A DNA stretch of 64,000 bases from CAWFXC01 sp963819735 (GTDB lineage: Bacteria > Actinomycetota > Acidimicrobiia > IMCC26256 > DASPTH01): the NCBI GenBank assembly GCA_963819735.1, contig CAWFXC010000003.1, forward strand, positions 1 to 64,000, read 5' to 3'. This document shows positions 30,597 through 39,804 of the stretch, piece after piece. Under the pieces are notes generated by a model. The model did not search any database. It was not told where the DNA came from and saw nothing but the letters and a program-made list of their open reading frames with translations. The translations under genes and the position numbers were made by a program. Within the stretch, counting starts at the first letter, position 1. Each line of letters opens with the position of its first letter.

Positions 30597-31205
30597 TCAT
30601 GGCGTGCCGGTGGCGGTGGTCGCGAGCAGACGCTCGACGTACTTGGCCAACACGTCGACTTCCAGGTTGACGGGATCGTCGGGCTGCTTGGTGCCCAACG
30701 TGGTGACGGCGAGCGTGTGCGGGATCACCGCGACGTCGAAGCCGTGCGGGGTGAGCGCGGCGACGGTGAGGCTGATGCCGTCGACGGTGATCGAGCCCTT
30801 CTCGACCACGTAGCGCAGCACGGTGTCGGGCGCGGCGAACGTGATGCGGGTGGAACCGTCGGCGAGCGGCGCCCGGTCGCGCAGGCTGCCGACGGCATCG
30901 ACGTGACCCTGCACGACGTGGCCACCGAGGCGGTCGGCGAGGCGGACCGGGCGTTCGAGGTTGACCGGATCGCCGGGCGTCAACGCGCCGAGCGACGTGC
31001 GGTCGAGCGTCTCGGTGACCGCATCGGCGGCCCACCAGCCGTCGTGCAACTCGACCACGGTCAGGCAGCAACCGCTGACCGAGATCGACGCGCCGATCTC
31101 GGCGTCGTCGAGCACACGGGTGGCCGCGATCTCGAGCCGCGCGCCACCGTCGTGCGCGGTGATCGCCCGCACGGAGCCCAGCTCCTCGACGATGCCGGTG
31201 AACAT
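30597..31205 (-). CDS. ribE: Riboflavin synthase alpha chain
   Basis: Dismutates two lumazines to riboflavin and its pyrimidine precursor. The 202-residue protein is two tandem beta-barrels: the first begins MFTGIVEELGSVRAI and has GASISVSGCCLTV. The second has HVVQGHVDAVGSL and KGSITVDGISLTV. ATG 31205 shares one base with the ribD stop. Confidence 0.95.
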   Translation of the reverse strand: MFTGIVEELGSVRAITAHDGGARLEIAATRVLDDAEIGASISVSGCCLTVVELHDGWWAADAVTETLDRTSLGALTPGDPVNLERPVRLADRLGGHVVQGHVDAVGSLRDRAPLADGSTRITFAAPDTVLRYVVEKGSITVDGISLTVAALTPHGFDVAVIPHTLAVTTLGTKQPDDPVNLEVDVLAKYVERLLATTATGTP

Positions 31206-32334
31206 CAGTTGGCCCCTTGGCCGTTCGGCCGCGGAGGCGGCGGTTCGTGGTCGAGGCGGACGTCGGCGCCGAGTCGTTGCACGCCGACGAGCTCCCAGCG
31301 ATGCGCGCCGGCGATCGTGGCCGGACCCGCGACGTCGAAGGCGGCACGGCCGTCGCGCCCGAGCACGGTCGGGGCGACGTAGGTGACCAGGCGATCGGCG
31401 AGGCCGGCGTCGAGCAACGCACCGGTGAGGGCGGCGCCGCCTTCGACCAGGGCCTGGATCACCCCGAGGCCGGCCAGCGATTCGAGCATCGGCAGGAGGT
31501 CGACCCCGGGGCCCGAGTCCGCCGGTGCCACCGTGAGCACCTTGGCCCCGGCCGCGAGCCACGCGTGCTGGGCGTCGATCGGCGCCGCCGCGGTGGTGAC
31601 CACGAGGGTCTCGGCCAGATCGGGGTCGAACAGCGGACCCACTGCGGGCACCCGGCCGCGCCCGTCGAGGAGCACGCGCAGCGGCTGGCGGACCGCGGGA
31701 GGGTCGACGTCGCGCGCGGTCAGGGTGGGGCGATCGGCCAGCGCGGTGCCGGCGCCCACGATGACGGCCTGGGAGTCGGCGCGGAGGCCGTGGGCGTCGG
31801 CGCGCGCTTCCGGCCCGGTGATCCAACGCGACGACCCGTCGCGCGCGGCGATACGGCCGTCGAGGCTCATGGCGGACTTCAACACGGTGAAGGCGCGGCC
31901 GCGGCTGCGGTGGAGCAGGTACGGCGCCAGGCTCCGCCGAACTTCGCCGGCCCCGATCCCGACGTCGACGACCACACCCCGGTCGCGCAGCTGGGCGATC
32001 CCCGAGCCCGCGACCAGTGGGTCGGGGTCTTCCAGCGCGACCACCACGCGGGTGACGCCGGCGGCGAGCAACGCGTCGGTGCACGGCGGTGTGCGCCCAT
32101 GGTGGGAGCACGGTTCGAGCGTCGTGTAGGCAGTGGCGCCGCGGGCGCGTTCCCCGCGGCGCGTAGGGCTTCGATTTCGGCGTGGGCGCCGCCGGGCGGC
32201 TGCGTGGCGCCGGCACCGACGACCTCGCCGTCGCGCACGATCACGCAGCCCACCCACGGATTGGGCGCGCTCCGCCGACGCGCGGTGCCCGCCTGGGCCA
32301 GGGCCCGGCTCATGAGCTCGGCGTCTGCGTTCAC
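31205..32334 (-). CDS. ribD: Riboflavin biosynthesis deaminase/reductase, one frameshift
   Basis: The N-terminal deaminase starts at GTG 32334 (NADAELMSRALAQAG) with zinc His in GGAHAEIEALRAAG. The following TLEPCSHHGRTPPC, carrying the zinc cysteines, is in the next frame, as is the whole C-terminal reductase (LKSAMSLDGRIA, LRADSQAVIVGAGTALAD, LVEGGAALTGALLDAGL). The C4 run at 32153-32156 should be C5; one base restores 376 residues. First gene under the FMN riboswitch. Confidence 0.93.
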
Positions 32335-32442
32335 CCGAATCCCGTTCGCTCTCTCCCGTTCACTGCCCCCGAGGGGCGAGGTCGAGCGCGGGGTCGCGGG
32401 TGCCCGACGGGCCCGTGGCGGGCCAGCCGATCACTCGATTCC

Positions 32443-32612
32443 TCACCCTCTCCCATCCGGACTCTCACCGTCGGCCCCGGCCTCTGACCGGGTCGACCAC
32501 ACGGCCGGCTGCCGTGGGCTCGCGGGCTCTCAGTACTAATGCCTCCCATTATAACGAAGGCATTGCGTCCTGACTACCGCCGGTCGGGAATTGCACCCAA
32601 CCCCGAGGGCTC
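32443..32612 (-). ncRNA. FMN riboswitch (RFN element)
   Basis: On the minus strand the 5' part has the conserved TGCAATTCCCGACCGGCGGT and the 3' part has GAGAGTCCGGATGGGAGAGG. Between them lies the variable arm with GAGCCCGCGAGC. Together they form the six-helix FMN aptamer. It lies 108 bp before ribD and should switch the rib operon off when FMN is plentiful. The expression platform includes GGCCCG/CGGGCC (32410-32424) with a 3-nt loop and no U-tract, so control through translation or Rho is likelier than intrinsic termination. Confidence 0.95.
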
Positions 32613-32636
32613 ACTGTTTGTGTTCACAACAGTGTA
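32612..32636 (-). promoter_or_regulatory. rib operon promoter region with 23-nt palindrome
   Basis: CACTGT...ACAGTG with inner TGTG/CACA arms (32612-32634) is a near-perfect palindrome with one extra T. It overlaps a minus-strand TACACT box (32636-32631) whose start site would be about 32624, just before the riboswitch. It could be a repressor operator, or the terminator stem of the upstream alcohol dehydrogenase, although no U-tract follows. No good -35 is seen. Confidence 0.5.
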
Positions 32637-32684
32637 CGCCGCGCTCCCCGCGCGCACCTCCTGACCGGGAGTGTTGACGCGGGG

Positions 32685-33779
32685 TCAGAGGTTGACGACG
32701 GTGCGGATCCCGACGCCCGCTTCGAGGTCGGCGAAGGCGTCGTTGATCTCGTCGAGCGGCCGGCGGTGGGTGATGAGCGCTTCGAGGTCGAGTTGGCCGG
32801 CCTGCCACATGGCGACGAGGCGCGGGATGTCGCGCAGCGAGTTGCAGCTGCCGAGGAAGCAACCCACCAACTTCTTCTCCGCGATGCCGAACAGCACCGC
32901 GGGGTTGATCGTGATCTTCTGGTCGACGCTGGGGGCCCCGACCAGCACCGTGGTGCCACCGGCGCGGGTCGCCTCGATCCCCACTTCGGCCAGCGCGGCG
33001 ACGCCGGCGGCCTCGAACGCGTAGTCGGCCCCCACCTCGGTGAGCTCGCGGGTCGCGCCCACGACGTCGGTCGTGGCCGGGTCGAGCACGTCGGTCGCGC
33101 CCATGCGGAGCGCGGCCTCACGGCGCGCCAGGATCGGGTCGCTGGCCACGATGCGGGCCGCGCCCGCGGCGCGGGCCCCCTGCACCACCGACAGGCCGAT
33201 CCCACCGAGGCCCAACACGAGCACGGTGGTGCCCGGTTCCACCGCCGCGGTGTTCAGCACCGCGCCGACGCCGGTCTGCACCGCGCAGCCGATGACGCAC
33301 GCGATCTCGAGCGGCGTGTCGTCGGGCACCTTCACCGCACCGGTCTCGTGCGCGAGCGCGTACTCGGCGAAGCCGCCGACGCCCAGCCCGCGCAGCACCT
33401 GCTCGCCGTGACGCGACAGCCCGGTGGTGCCGTCGCGGAACGTGGCCGCGGTGACATCGGCGTTGTTGACGCACAACCCCGGCTCGGCGCGCACGCACCA
33501 GTAGCAGCGACCGCACGGCGCGATCGGCGTGAGCACCACCTTGTCGCCCACCGCGAGCATCGTGACGTCCGCGCCGACCGACTCGACCACGCCGGCCGCC
33601 TCGTGCCCGAGCACCATGGCTCCCGAGCCGTAGCCGCTGTGCAACACCGTGTAGTCGGAGTGGCACAGCCCGCAGTGGTGCACCTTCACCCGCACCTGAC
33701 CGGGACCGGGATCGGCGATGTCGATCGCGTCGTCGACCGTGAGCTTGGTGTTCCCGGCTTCGTACAGCGCTGCGCGCAT
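32685..33779 (-). CDS. Zinc-dependent alcohol dehydrogenase (MDR family)
   Basis: 364 residues from ATG 33777-33779 after AGGGGGAGC. Catalytic zinc ligands are in HHCGLCHSD (Cys near 37) and GHEAAG (His-Glu near 58). The structural zinc Cys4 lobe is CGRCYWCVRAEPGLC (near 88-102). The NAD site GLGGIGLSVVQGAR is near 180. It resembles class III-like dehydrogenases, including mycothiol-dependent formaldehyde dehydrogenases, but the substrate is not determined. 47 bp after mog; may be read from its own promoter. Confidence 0.85.
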   Translation of the reverse strand: MRAALYEAGNTKLTVDDAIDIADPGPGQVRVKVHHCGLCHSDYTVLHSGYGSGAMVLGHEAAGVVESVGADVTMLAVGDKVVLTPIAPCGRCYWCVRAEPGLCVNNADVTAATFRDGTTGLSRHGEQVLRGLGVGGFAEYALAHETGAVKVPDDTPLEIACVIGCAVQTGVGAVLNTAAVEPGTTVLVLGLGGIGLSVVQGARAAGAARIVASDPILARREAALRMGATDVLDPATTDVVGATRELTEVGADYAFEAAGVAALAEVGIEATRAGGTTVLVGAPSVDQKITINPAVLFGIAEKKLVGCFLGSCNSLRDIPRLVAMWQAGQLDLEALITHRRPLDEINDAFADLEAGVGIRTVVNL

Positions 33780-33826
33780 GGCTCCCCCTGATGTGCGAAC
33801 GAACTGACGGTTGGGTGTTCGACGAT

Positions 33827-34330
33827 CTAATGCGGCCGCCCGCCGCTCAGCAGGTCGAGGGCGTGAGGCACGGCGGGCAGGATGACCTCCAGGCACTCCA
33901 GCGCGCCATTGCTGGAGCCCGGCAGGTTGCACACCAGCGCGGGGCCGACGGTGCCGCACACGCCGCGGCCGAGCATGCCGAACGGCTTGCCGGGGGTGTC
34001 GCTGGCCCGGCGCATCGCCTCGGCCAGCCCGGGCGCCTCGCGGTCGATCACCAGCCGGGTGCCTTCGGGCGTGAGGTCGCGCGGCCCGAAGCCGGTGCCG
34101 CCGGTGGTTACCACCAGCCCGCTGAAGCCCGCCACCAGGCCCCGCAACGCGAAGGCGACTTCGTCGATGCCGTCCGACGTGACCTGGTGTTCGAGCACCT
34201 CGAACCCGGCCTCGGTGAGCCGGGCGACGACCTTGCGCCCCGCGTTGTCTTCCCGGGTGCCGTCCATCACGCCGTCGGACACGACGAGCAACTTCGCCCG
34301 CAACGTGATGCCGACCGATCGGGGGCTCAC
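33827..34330 (-). CDS. MogA/MoaB-family molybdopterin-binding protein
   Basis: 167 residues from GTG 34330, overlapping the rpe stop as GTGA. The MPT-binding fold shows VVSDGVMDGTREDNAGRKV near the start, the central TTGGTGFGPRDLTPEGTR (near 80-97), and LPGSSNGALECLEVILPAVPHALDLL at the end. It would adenylylate molybdopterin or bind it for molybdenum cofactor assembly. No other moa/moe gene is in the window, so its place after rpe looks opportunistic. Confidence 0.85.
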   Translation of the reverse strand: MSPRSVGITLRAKLLVVSDGVMDGTREDNAGRKVVARLTEAGFEVLEHQVTSDGIDEVAFALRGLVAGFSGLVVTTGGTGFGPRDLTPEGTRLVIDREAPGLAEAMRRASDTPGKPFGMLGRGVCGTVGPALVCNLPGSSNGALECLEVILPAVPHALDLLSGGRPH

Positions 34331-34983
34331 ACCACCACTTCCTCGGCGGCGGCGATGATGGCCCGGCCCACGGCCACGGGATCGGGGGCTCGGAACACCG
34401 CGTTGCCGGCCACGAGGATGTCGCACCCGGCCGCGGCGGCCGCCGGCGCGGTGTCGACGTTGATCCCGCCGTCGATTTCGATCTCGACCGGGAGGTGCCG
34501 GTCGTCGATCTCGGCGCGTACCGCCGCCACCTTCGCGAGCACCTCGGGGATGAACGGCTGGCCGCCCCACCCGGGGTTCACGCTCATCACCAGCAGGAGG
34601 TCGATCTGGTCGAGGTAGGGCAACACCGTGTCGACGGGAGTGGGCGGGCTCAGCACGAGACCGACCCCGACGTTGCGGGCGCGCAACTCGTCGAACAGGG
34701 GCCGGGGATCACCGAGCTCGATGTGCACGATGCAGCGGTCGGCACCGGCGTCGGCGAACGCCTCCAACAGGTCGGCCGGGTTGTCGATCATGAGGTGACA
34801 GTCGAGGAAGAGATCGGTGTGCTTGCGCAGCGACCGCACGACCGGCGGCCCGATGGTGAGATTCGGCACGAAGTGGCCGTCCATGACGTCGACGTGCAGG
34901 AGGTCGGCCACCTCGGTGACGCGGTCGACGTCGACGCCCAGCTGGGCGAAGTCGGCGGAGAGGATCGAGGGCGCGAGCTTCAC
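34327..34983 (-). CDS. rpe: Ribulose-phosphate 3-epimerase
   Basis: TIM-barrel enzyme interconverting ribulose 5-phosphate and xylulose 5-phosphate. The 218-residue product shows APSILSADFAQLG, LHVDVMDGHFVPNLTIGP with metal His/Asp, the CHLMI segment, VMSVNPGWGGQPFI and IEIDGGINVDTAP, all standard. GTG start at 34983. It supplies pentose phosphate, including the ribulose 5-phosphate used by RibBA. Confidence 0.96.
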   Translation of the reverse strand: MKLAPSILSADFAQLGVDVDRVTEVADLLHVDVMDGHFVPNLTIGPPVVRSLRKHTDLFLDCHLMIDNPADLLEAFADAGADRCIVHIELGDPRPLFDELRARNVGVGLVLSPPTPVDTVLPYLDQIDLLLVMSVNPGWGGQPFIPEVLAKVAAVRAEIDDRHLPVEIEIDGGINVDTAPAAAAAGCDILVAGNAVFRAPDPVAVGRAIIAAAEEVVV

Positions 34984-34992
34984 GGCTTCAAA

Positions 34993-36340
34993 CTAGACCG
35001 GGGCACCCGGCCCGCGGTCGCCTGCCGACTCGCGACGGCGCAGCACGAGCACGTACATACCGTCGGTGCCGGCGGTCTGCGGCAGGAGCAGGGCGCCCCG
35101 GCCCCGCGCGTCCCACGGCGCGCCCGGCGGCGCGACGACCTCGAACTCGCGCAGGTGGGTGGCGGCCCACTCGTCGAGACCGAGCGTCTCCTCGGTGGTG
35201 AGCGTGCACACGGAGTACACCAGCGTGCCGCCCGGGCGCACCAGCGGGGCCGCCGCCGCGAGCAGGTCTCGTTGGAGCGCGGCGAGCTGTGGGATCGCCT
35301 CCGCGGTCAGCTGCCACCGGGCGTCGGGGCGCCGGCGGAGTACGCCGATCCCGCTGCACGGTGCATCGAGCAGCACGCGGTCGAACGACCCGGCGCGGAG
35401 CGGGAGCGCGCGGGCGTCGCCGACCACCGGCCGGACCCATTCGAGCCCGAGGCGGTCGGCGGCACCGGCGATCATGCGCACGCGACCGGCGTCGATGTCG
35501 AGCGCGACGACGGCGCCGGCGTCGCCCACCCGCTCGCCGATCGCGGTGGCCTTCCCTCCGGGCGCGGCGGCGAGGTCGGCGACGCGGTCGCCGGGCTCGG
35601 GCGCGAGGGCAGCCACGATCGCCTGACTCCCCTGGTCCTGCGGCGTGGCGCGCCCATCGTGCACCGCGGGGAGCCGGGCGGGGTCGCCGGTGCCACGCAC
35701 CACGAGCGCGTCGGGCACGAGTACGCCCCGCTCCACCTCGACGCCGGCGGCGCGCAGCTCGCACGCCAGGTCGTCGGCGGTGACGCGACGCGGGTTCGGG
35801 CGCAGGGTCAGCGCCGCCGGTTCGTTCATGGCCACGAGCGCGGCGCGCGCCGGCTCGGCGCCGAGCTCGCGCGTGAGTCGTTCGACCAACCAATCGGGGT
35901 ACGACAGCGCGACCGCGTCGCTCGTGGGCTCGGGCCACGGCGGCCCGAGGCGGGTGAGGCTCCGGAGGTTGGCGTTGACGAAGCCCCGCGCGCGGGGATC
36001 GCATCGCGACCGCGGTGACCGTCTCACCCACCGCCGCGTGCGCGGGGACGTCGTGCACGAGTTGGTACGCGCCGAGCCGCAGCGCGGCGAGCACCGGTGG
36101 GTCGAGCCGCTTCAGCGGGCGCTTCACCACGCGGGTCAGGAGGTCGTCGAGCCGGCGGCGGGCGCGCACGGTGCCGTAGACGAGCTCGGTGACGAACGCG
36201 CGGTCGCGATCATCGAGCCGGGTCGAGGCCAGCATCGCGGGAACGATGATGTGCGCGTACGCACCGTCGTCGATCCGCAGCAACGCGTCGAGCGCGACGA
36301 CGCGCGCGGGGCTCGTCGCCCGGGTCGCGGGTGCGGTCAC
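34993..36340 (-). CDS. rsmB: 16S rRNA m5C967 methyltransferase RsmB, one frameshift
   Basis: The N-terminal NusB-like domain (VVALDALLRIDDGAYAHIIV, DRAFVTELVYGTVR) is in one frame. The rest, from DPRARGFVNANLRSL, is in another. The methyltransferase domain has the SAM loop AAAPGGKATAIGE and the two catalytic cysteines in DAPCSGIGVLRRRPD and YSVCTLTTEE. The shift lies at about 35997-36015 and is repaired by one base, giving about 448 residues. GTG start at 36340, 22 bp after fmt. The fmt-rsmB pairing is common in bacteria. Confidence 0.92.
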
Positions 36341-36362
36341 GGTGTGATCACGAGGTACCTGC

Positions 36363-37268
36363 TCACGAGGTACCCAGGAGCACGGTGGGTTCGCGACGAC
36401 CGGCCAACCACGCGTTGGCCGCCATCATGCGCTTGCCCTCGGGCTGGACCTCGACCAGCTCCAGCGAGCCCTCGCCGGTGGCGACGCGCGTGTGCGCGAA
36501 CACCGTGCCCGGCGCCGCGTCGACGCTGGCCGACAACGCGCGGGCCCTCCAGACTTTCAGCCGCTTCCCGTGATCGTTCGTCCACGCGCCGGGCCGGGGG
36601 TTGCCGGCGCGCACCATGCGCGCCAGGTCGGTGGCGGGCAGCTCCCAGTCGAGCTCGAACTCCTCGACCGTCAGCTTGTCGGCGTAGGTGGGCTCCCCCA
36701 CCTGCGGGGTCGGGACGCTCATCGGGATCGCCGGCAGCGTGGTCACGAGCAGATCGGTGCCCAGCACGACCAACCGCGCTTCGAGCTCGCCGGCCGTCTC
36801 GTGACTGCCGATGGGGGTGACGACACGCGAGTAGACCGGCCCGGTGTCGAGCCCGGCTTCGAGGGCCATGATGCACACGCCGGTCTCGGAGTCGGCGGCG
36901 AGCACCGCCCGAGCCACCGGCGCCGCGCCGCGCCAGCGCGGCAGCAGCGAGAAGTGGACGTTGAGGAACCCGCGCGGCACCGCCTCGAGCAGTGCTTCCG
37001 GGAGCAGTTGGCCGAACGCGACCACGACTCCGATCTCGGCGCCGGACGCCGCGACGTGGTCGATCACCTCGCGCGAGCGCTCGGGGGTGAGGACGGGGAG
37101 CTCCAGCTCTGCGGCGGCGACCTTCACCGGGCTCGGCGACGGTTCGCTCCCCCGGCCCCGGCGGCGGTCGGGTTGGGTGACGACGCTCGCGATGTCGTGG
37201 CCGGCGGCGTGCAGCGCGCGGAGCGCGGGCACCGCGGCGTCGGGGGTACCGAAGAAGACGAGTCGCAT
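36363..37268 (-). CDS. fmt: Methionyl-tRNA formyltransferase
   Basis: Formylates initiator Met-tRNA. The 301-residue product has the FTHF site NVHFSLLPRWRGAAP and the catalytic Asp region GVCIMALEAGLDTGPVYS, with a C-terminal tRNA-binding OB-domain. MRLVFFGTPDAAVPALRAL is the usual start. The 91 bp between fmt and def show no gene. Confidence 0.95.
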   Translation of the reverse strand: MRLVFFGTPDAAVPALRALHAAGHDIASVVTQPDRRRGRGSEPSPSPVKVAAAELELPVLTPERSREVIDHVAASGAEIGVVVAFGQLLPEALLEAVPRGFLNVHFSLLPRWRGAAPVARAVLAADSETGVCIMALEAGLDTGPVYSRVVTPIGSHETAGELEARLVVLGTDLLVTTLPAIPMSVPTPQVGEPTYADKLTVEEFELDWELPATDLARMVRAGNPRPGAWTNDHGKRLKVWRARALSASVDAAPGTVFAHTRVATGEGSLELVEVQPEGKRMMAANAWLAGRREPTVLLGTS

Positions 37269-37359
37269 CGCAGCCGCTCGGCGCGCGTCAGAGACGCAGC
37301 GGAGCCGGCCCGCGCGTCTCCGGCTCGCGCCGGGTGGGTGGAGCGAAGTCGACCATCAC

Positions 37360-37881
37360 CTAGAGCCCGCGGCTGCCACCCGAGTGAGCCGACAACTCGC
37401 GGGTGCGCATCTCGCGGAGCGCCTCGCGCCGGACCTCCGGTTCGACGCGGTCGAGGAGCAGGACACCATCGAGATGATCGATCTCGTGTTGGATCATGCG
37501 GGCGAACAGGTCGTCGCCTTCGAGCACGATCTCGTTGCCGTCGAGATCGATGCCTCGCACCGTGACCCATTCGGAGCGCACGATCTCGAACCGGAAACCG
37601 GGTACCGAGAGACAGCCCTCGCCCGAGATGGTCTCGCCCGAGCGTTCGACGATCTCGGGGTTGATCATCACGTTGGGTCCGTCGCCCTCGTGCAGGTCGT
37701 AGGTGAAGAGGCGCTTGCGCACGCCCACCTGCGGCGCGGCCAGGCCGATCCCCTCTTCGAACTCCATCGTGTCGTACATGCCGTTGACCAACGTGGTGAG
37801 GTCACCGGTGATCTCCTCGACTTCGCGCGCCCGTTGCTTCAAGACGGGGTCGCCGAAGAGGCGGAGGGGATACGTCGACAT
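37360..37881 (-). CDS. def: Peptide deformylase
   Basis: Removes the N-formyl group from nascent proteins. All three motifs are present: GIGLAAPQVG (44-53), EGCLSVPG with metal ligand Cys90, and QHEIDHLDG with His132, Glu133 and His136. 173 residues from ATG. It is upstream of fmt in the same direction, the usual functional pair. Slightly divergent 26 bp gap to priA. Confidence 0.96.
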   Translation of the reverse strand: MSTYPLRLFGDPVLKQRAREVEEITGDLTTLVNGMYDTMEFEEGIGLAAPQVGVRKRLFTYDLHEGDGPNVMINPEIVERSGETISGEGCLSVPGFRFEIVRSEWVTVRGIDLDGNEIVLEGDDLFARMIQHEIDHLDGVLLLDRVEPEVRREALREMRTRELSAHSGGSRGL

Positions 37882-37907
37882 ACCCCCAAGCTACCAGCCG
37901 ACCGCCT

Positions 37908-39804
37908 TCAGACCCGGCGGGGATCGACGTCGATGCGCAGACGCCCCAGTGCGCGCGCGGCATCGACGCCGGGCACGGCCAGCGCGTCGCACAGCTCCGG
38001 CATCGACGCCGCCTTGACCAGCGCGCGGCTTCTGGCGGCGCCCGTGCCGGGGCCGTCGACCGGACCCAGGACCGTCACCGAATCGGCCGGGACGCGCAGC
38101 GCGTCGCACGCGGCGGCGACCGCGACCGCGTCGCCACTGAGCTCGGCGACACCACCGAAGGGCGGGAACCCGAGCACCCGACGACGGGCGCGCTCGGCGT
38201 CGACCACGATCATCGGCGCGGCGTCGACGACCGCGCGCACCACCTCGTGGTCGGGCAGGCGGGTCTGGAGCAGGAGCACCGCGGTTGCCGGGGCGGCCGC
38301 CAGCAACCGCGCCCCCCGGACCACCAGCCACAGCGCCTGCTCCGCGGCCCGGGCCCGCGGGGCCAACAGCTCCTGGTCGAGCTCGAGGAACGCGACCAGG
38401 CCCACGGTTCCCGCATCCGCGCCCGCGCCGTGTTCGCTCGAGGGCCCGACGCGGTGCAGGACCGCCTCGGTGCCGATGAGGACCGGCGCGCTCGGCACGG
38501 TGTCGGACGCGGCGTCGATCGCCGCGACCTCGGTGCGGGGCAGGAGCGCGGCGAGATCGTCGCGGACGCGGCCGATGCCGGGCCGCAGCGCGCGGAAGCG
38601 CGAGGCATGGCAGTGCAGACACACCAGCGGACGAGTGGCGCCACACCGCGCGCACTCGAGCACATCGTCGTGTTGCTGCACGGTGGCACCGCAGCGCTCG
38701 CACCGCACGAGCTCGCGACACGATTGACACGCGAGGAGGCGCGCCCGACCCTTGCGGTTCAGCACGCACAGCGCGCGCTCACCGCGGCCGACGCAGCGGC
38801 GCAACGCGTCGGCCAGCTCCGCGCTCAGCAACCCGTGCCCGGGCTCTTCGTCGCGCTGGTCGACGACGACCGCGCGCGGCCAGCCGGCGTGCGCGCGCGT
38901 CGGCGTCGCGCCCGCACCCGACGCGGCCGGTTCACCGAGGATGGCAACCACGTCGAGCGTCGGCGCCGGGGTGACCATGCGGATGGTGGCCCCGGCGCCG
39001 CGAGCGCGCTCCACCGCGACGTCACGCGCGTTCCACGTCGGGGGCGCGCTCGTCCTCCAGCGCTTCGTCGCCCTCGTCGAGCACGATCACGGTGGCGAGG
39101 TCGGGCACCGGAGCCCACACCGCGACCCGTCCGCCGATCACGACGACGGCGCCCGATCGCGCGCGGTCCCACGCGCGCGTGCGCGACCCCGCGGGATGTT
39201 CGGAGCCGACCAACGCGACGTCGCGTCCTTCGTCGCGCAACGCGACGGCCAACTGCGCCGCCCGCGCCGGTGACGGGTCGATCACGAGGGTCGAGCCTTC
39301 CGGGGCCACGAGGAGCGGCACGTCGGCCGGTCGCAGCGGCGGGGAAACGATCAGCGCGTCACCGAACCACGCGTGCGCGGGACCGAGCAGTGCGGGGTAG
39401 ATCGCCGTCTCGACCTCGGGCACGTCGGCCGCACCCACCACGTTGGCCGGCGACGCCGCCCGCAGGAACGTGGCCAGCGGCCCCGCCCATCGCCACGCGG
39501 CCCAGCGACACAGCGCGACGACATCGGGCGGCGGCCCGGCCGACACCACCGCCAGCACCGCGCGCAACCGGTCGCGGGGAGCCTCGGGCTGCTCGACGTC
39601 GGGGTCGAGCACCCAGCCCCGCACCCGGCGGCCGTGCAGCGGGACGCGCACGATCGTGCCCACGCGCACCGCCGGGGCGAGCGCGTCGGGTACCGAGTAG
39701 TCGAATGCGCGGTGGATGGCCGGGACGTCGGGCTGGACGCGACAGACGCGCCCCGCCAGCCCCCGGAGTGGTTCCTCGACGGCTCGATCGAGGACAGGAC
39801 TCAG
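37908..39804 (-). CDS. priA: Primosomal protein N' (PriA), helicase-deficient type, one frameshift
   Basis: The N-terminal 3'-DNA-binding domain is recognisable from RVQPDVPAIHRAFDYSVPDAL and VRVPLHGRRVRGWV. The Walker A GxGKT is absent and the DEAH box reads DEGD, as in other actinobacterial PriA, so ATPase activity is doubtful. The zinc region CQSCRELVRCERCG and CARCGATRPLVCLHCH is intact. The frame breaks at the G5 run 39040-39044 (should be four), which restores APTWNARDVAVERARG. No ATG, GTG or TTG is available in frame after metK. CTG 39804, overlapping the metK stop as CTGA, is the best guess and gives about 631 residues. Confidence 0.85.
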
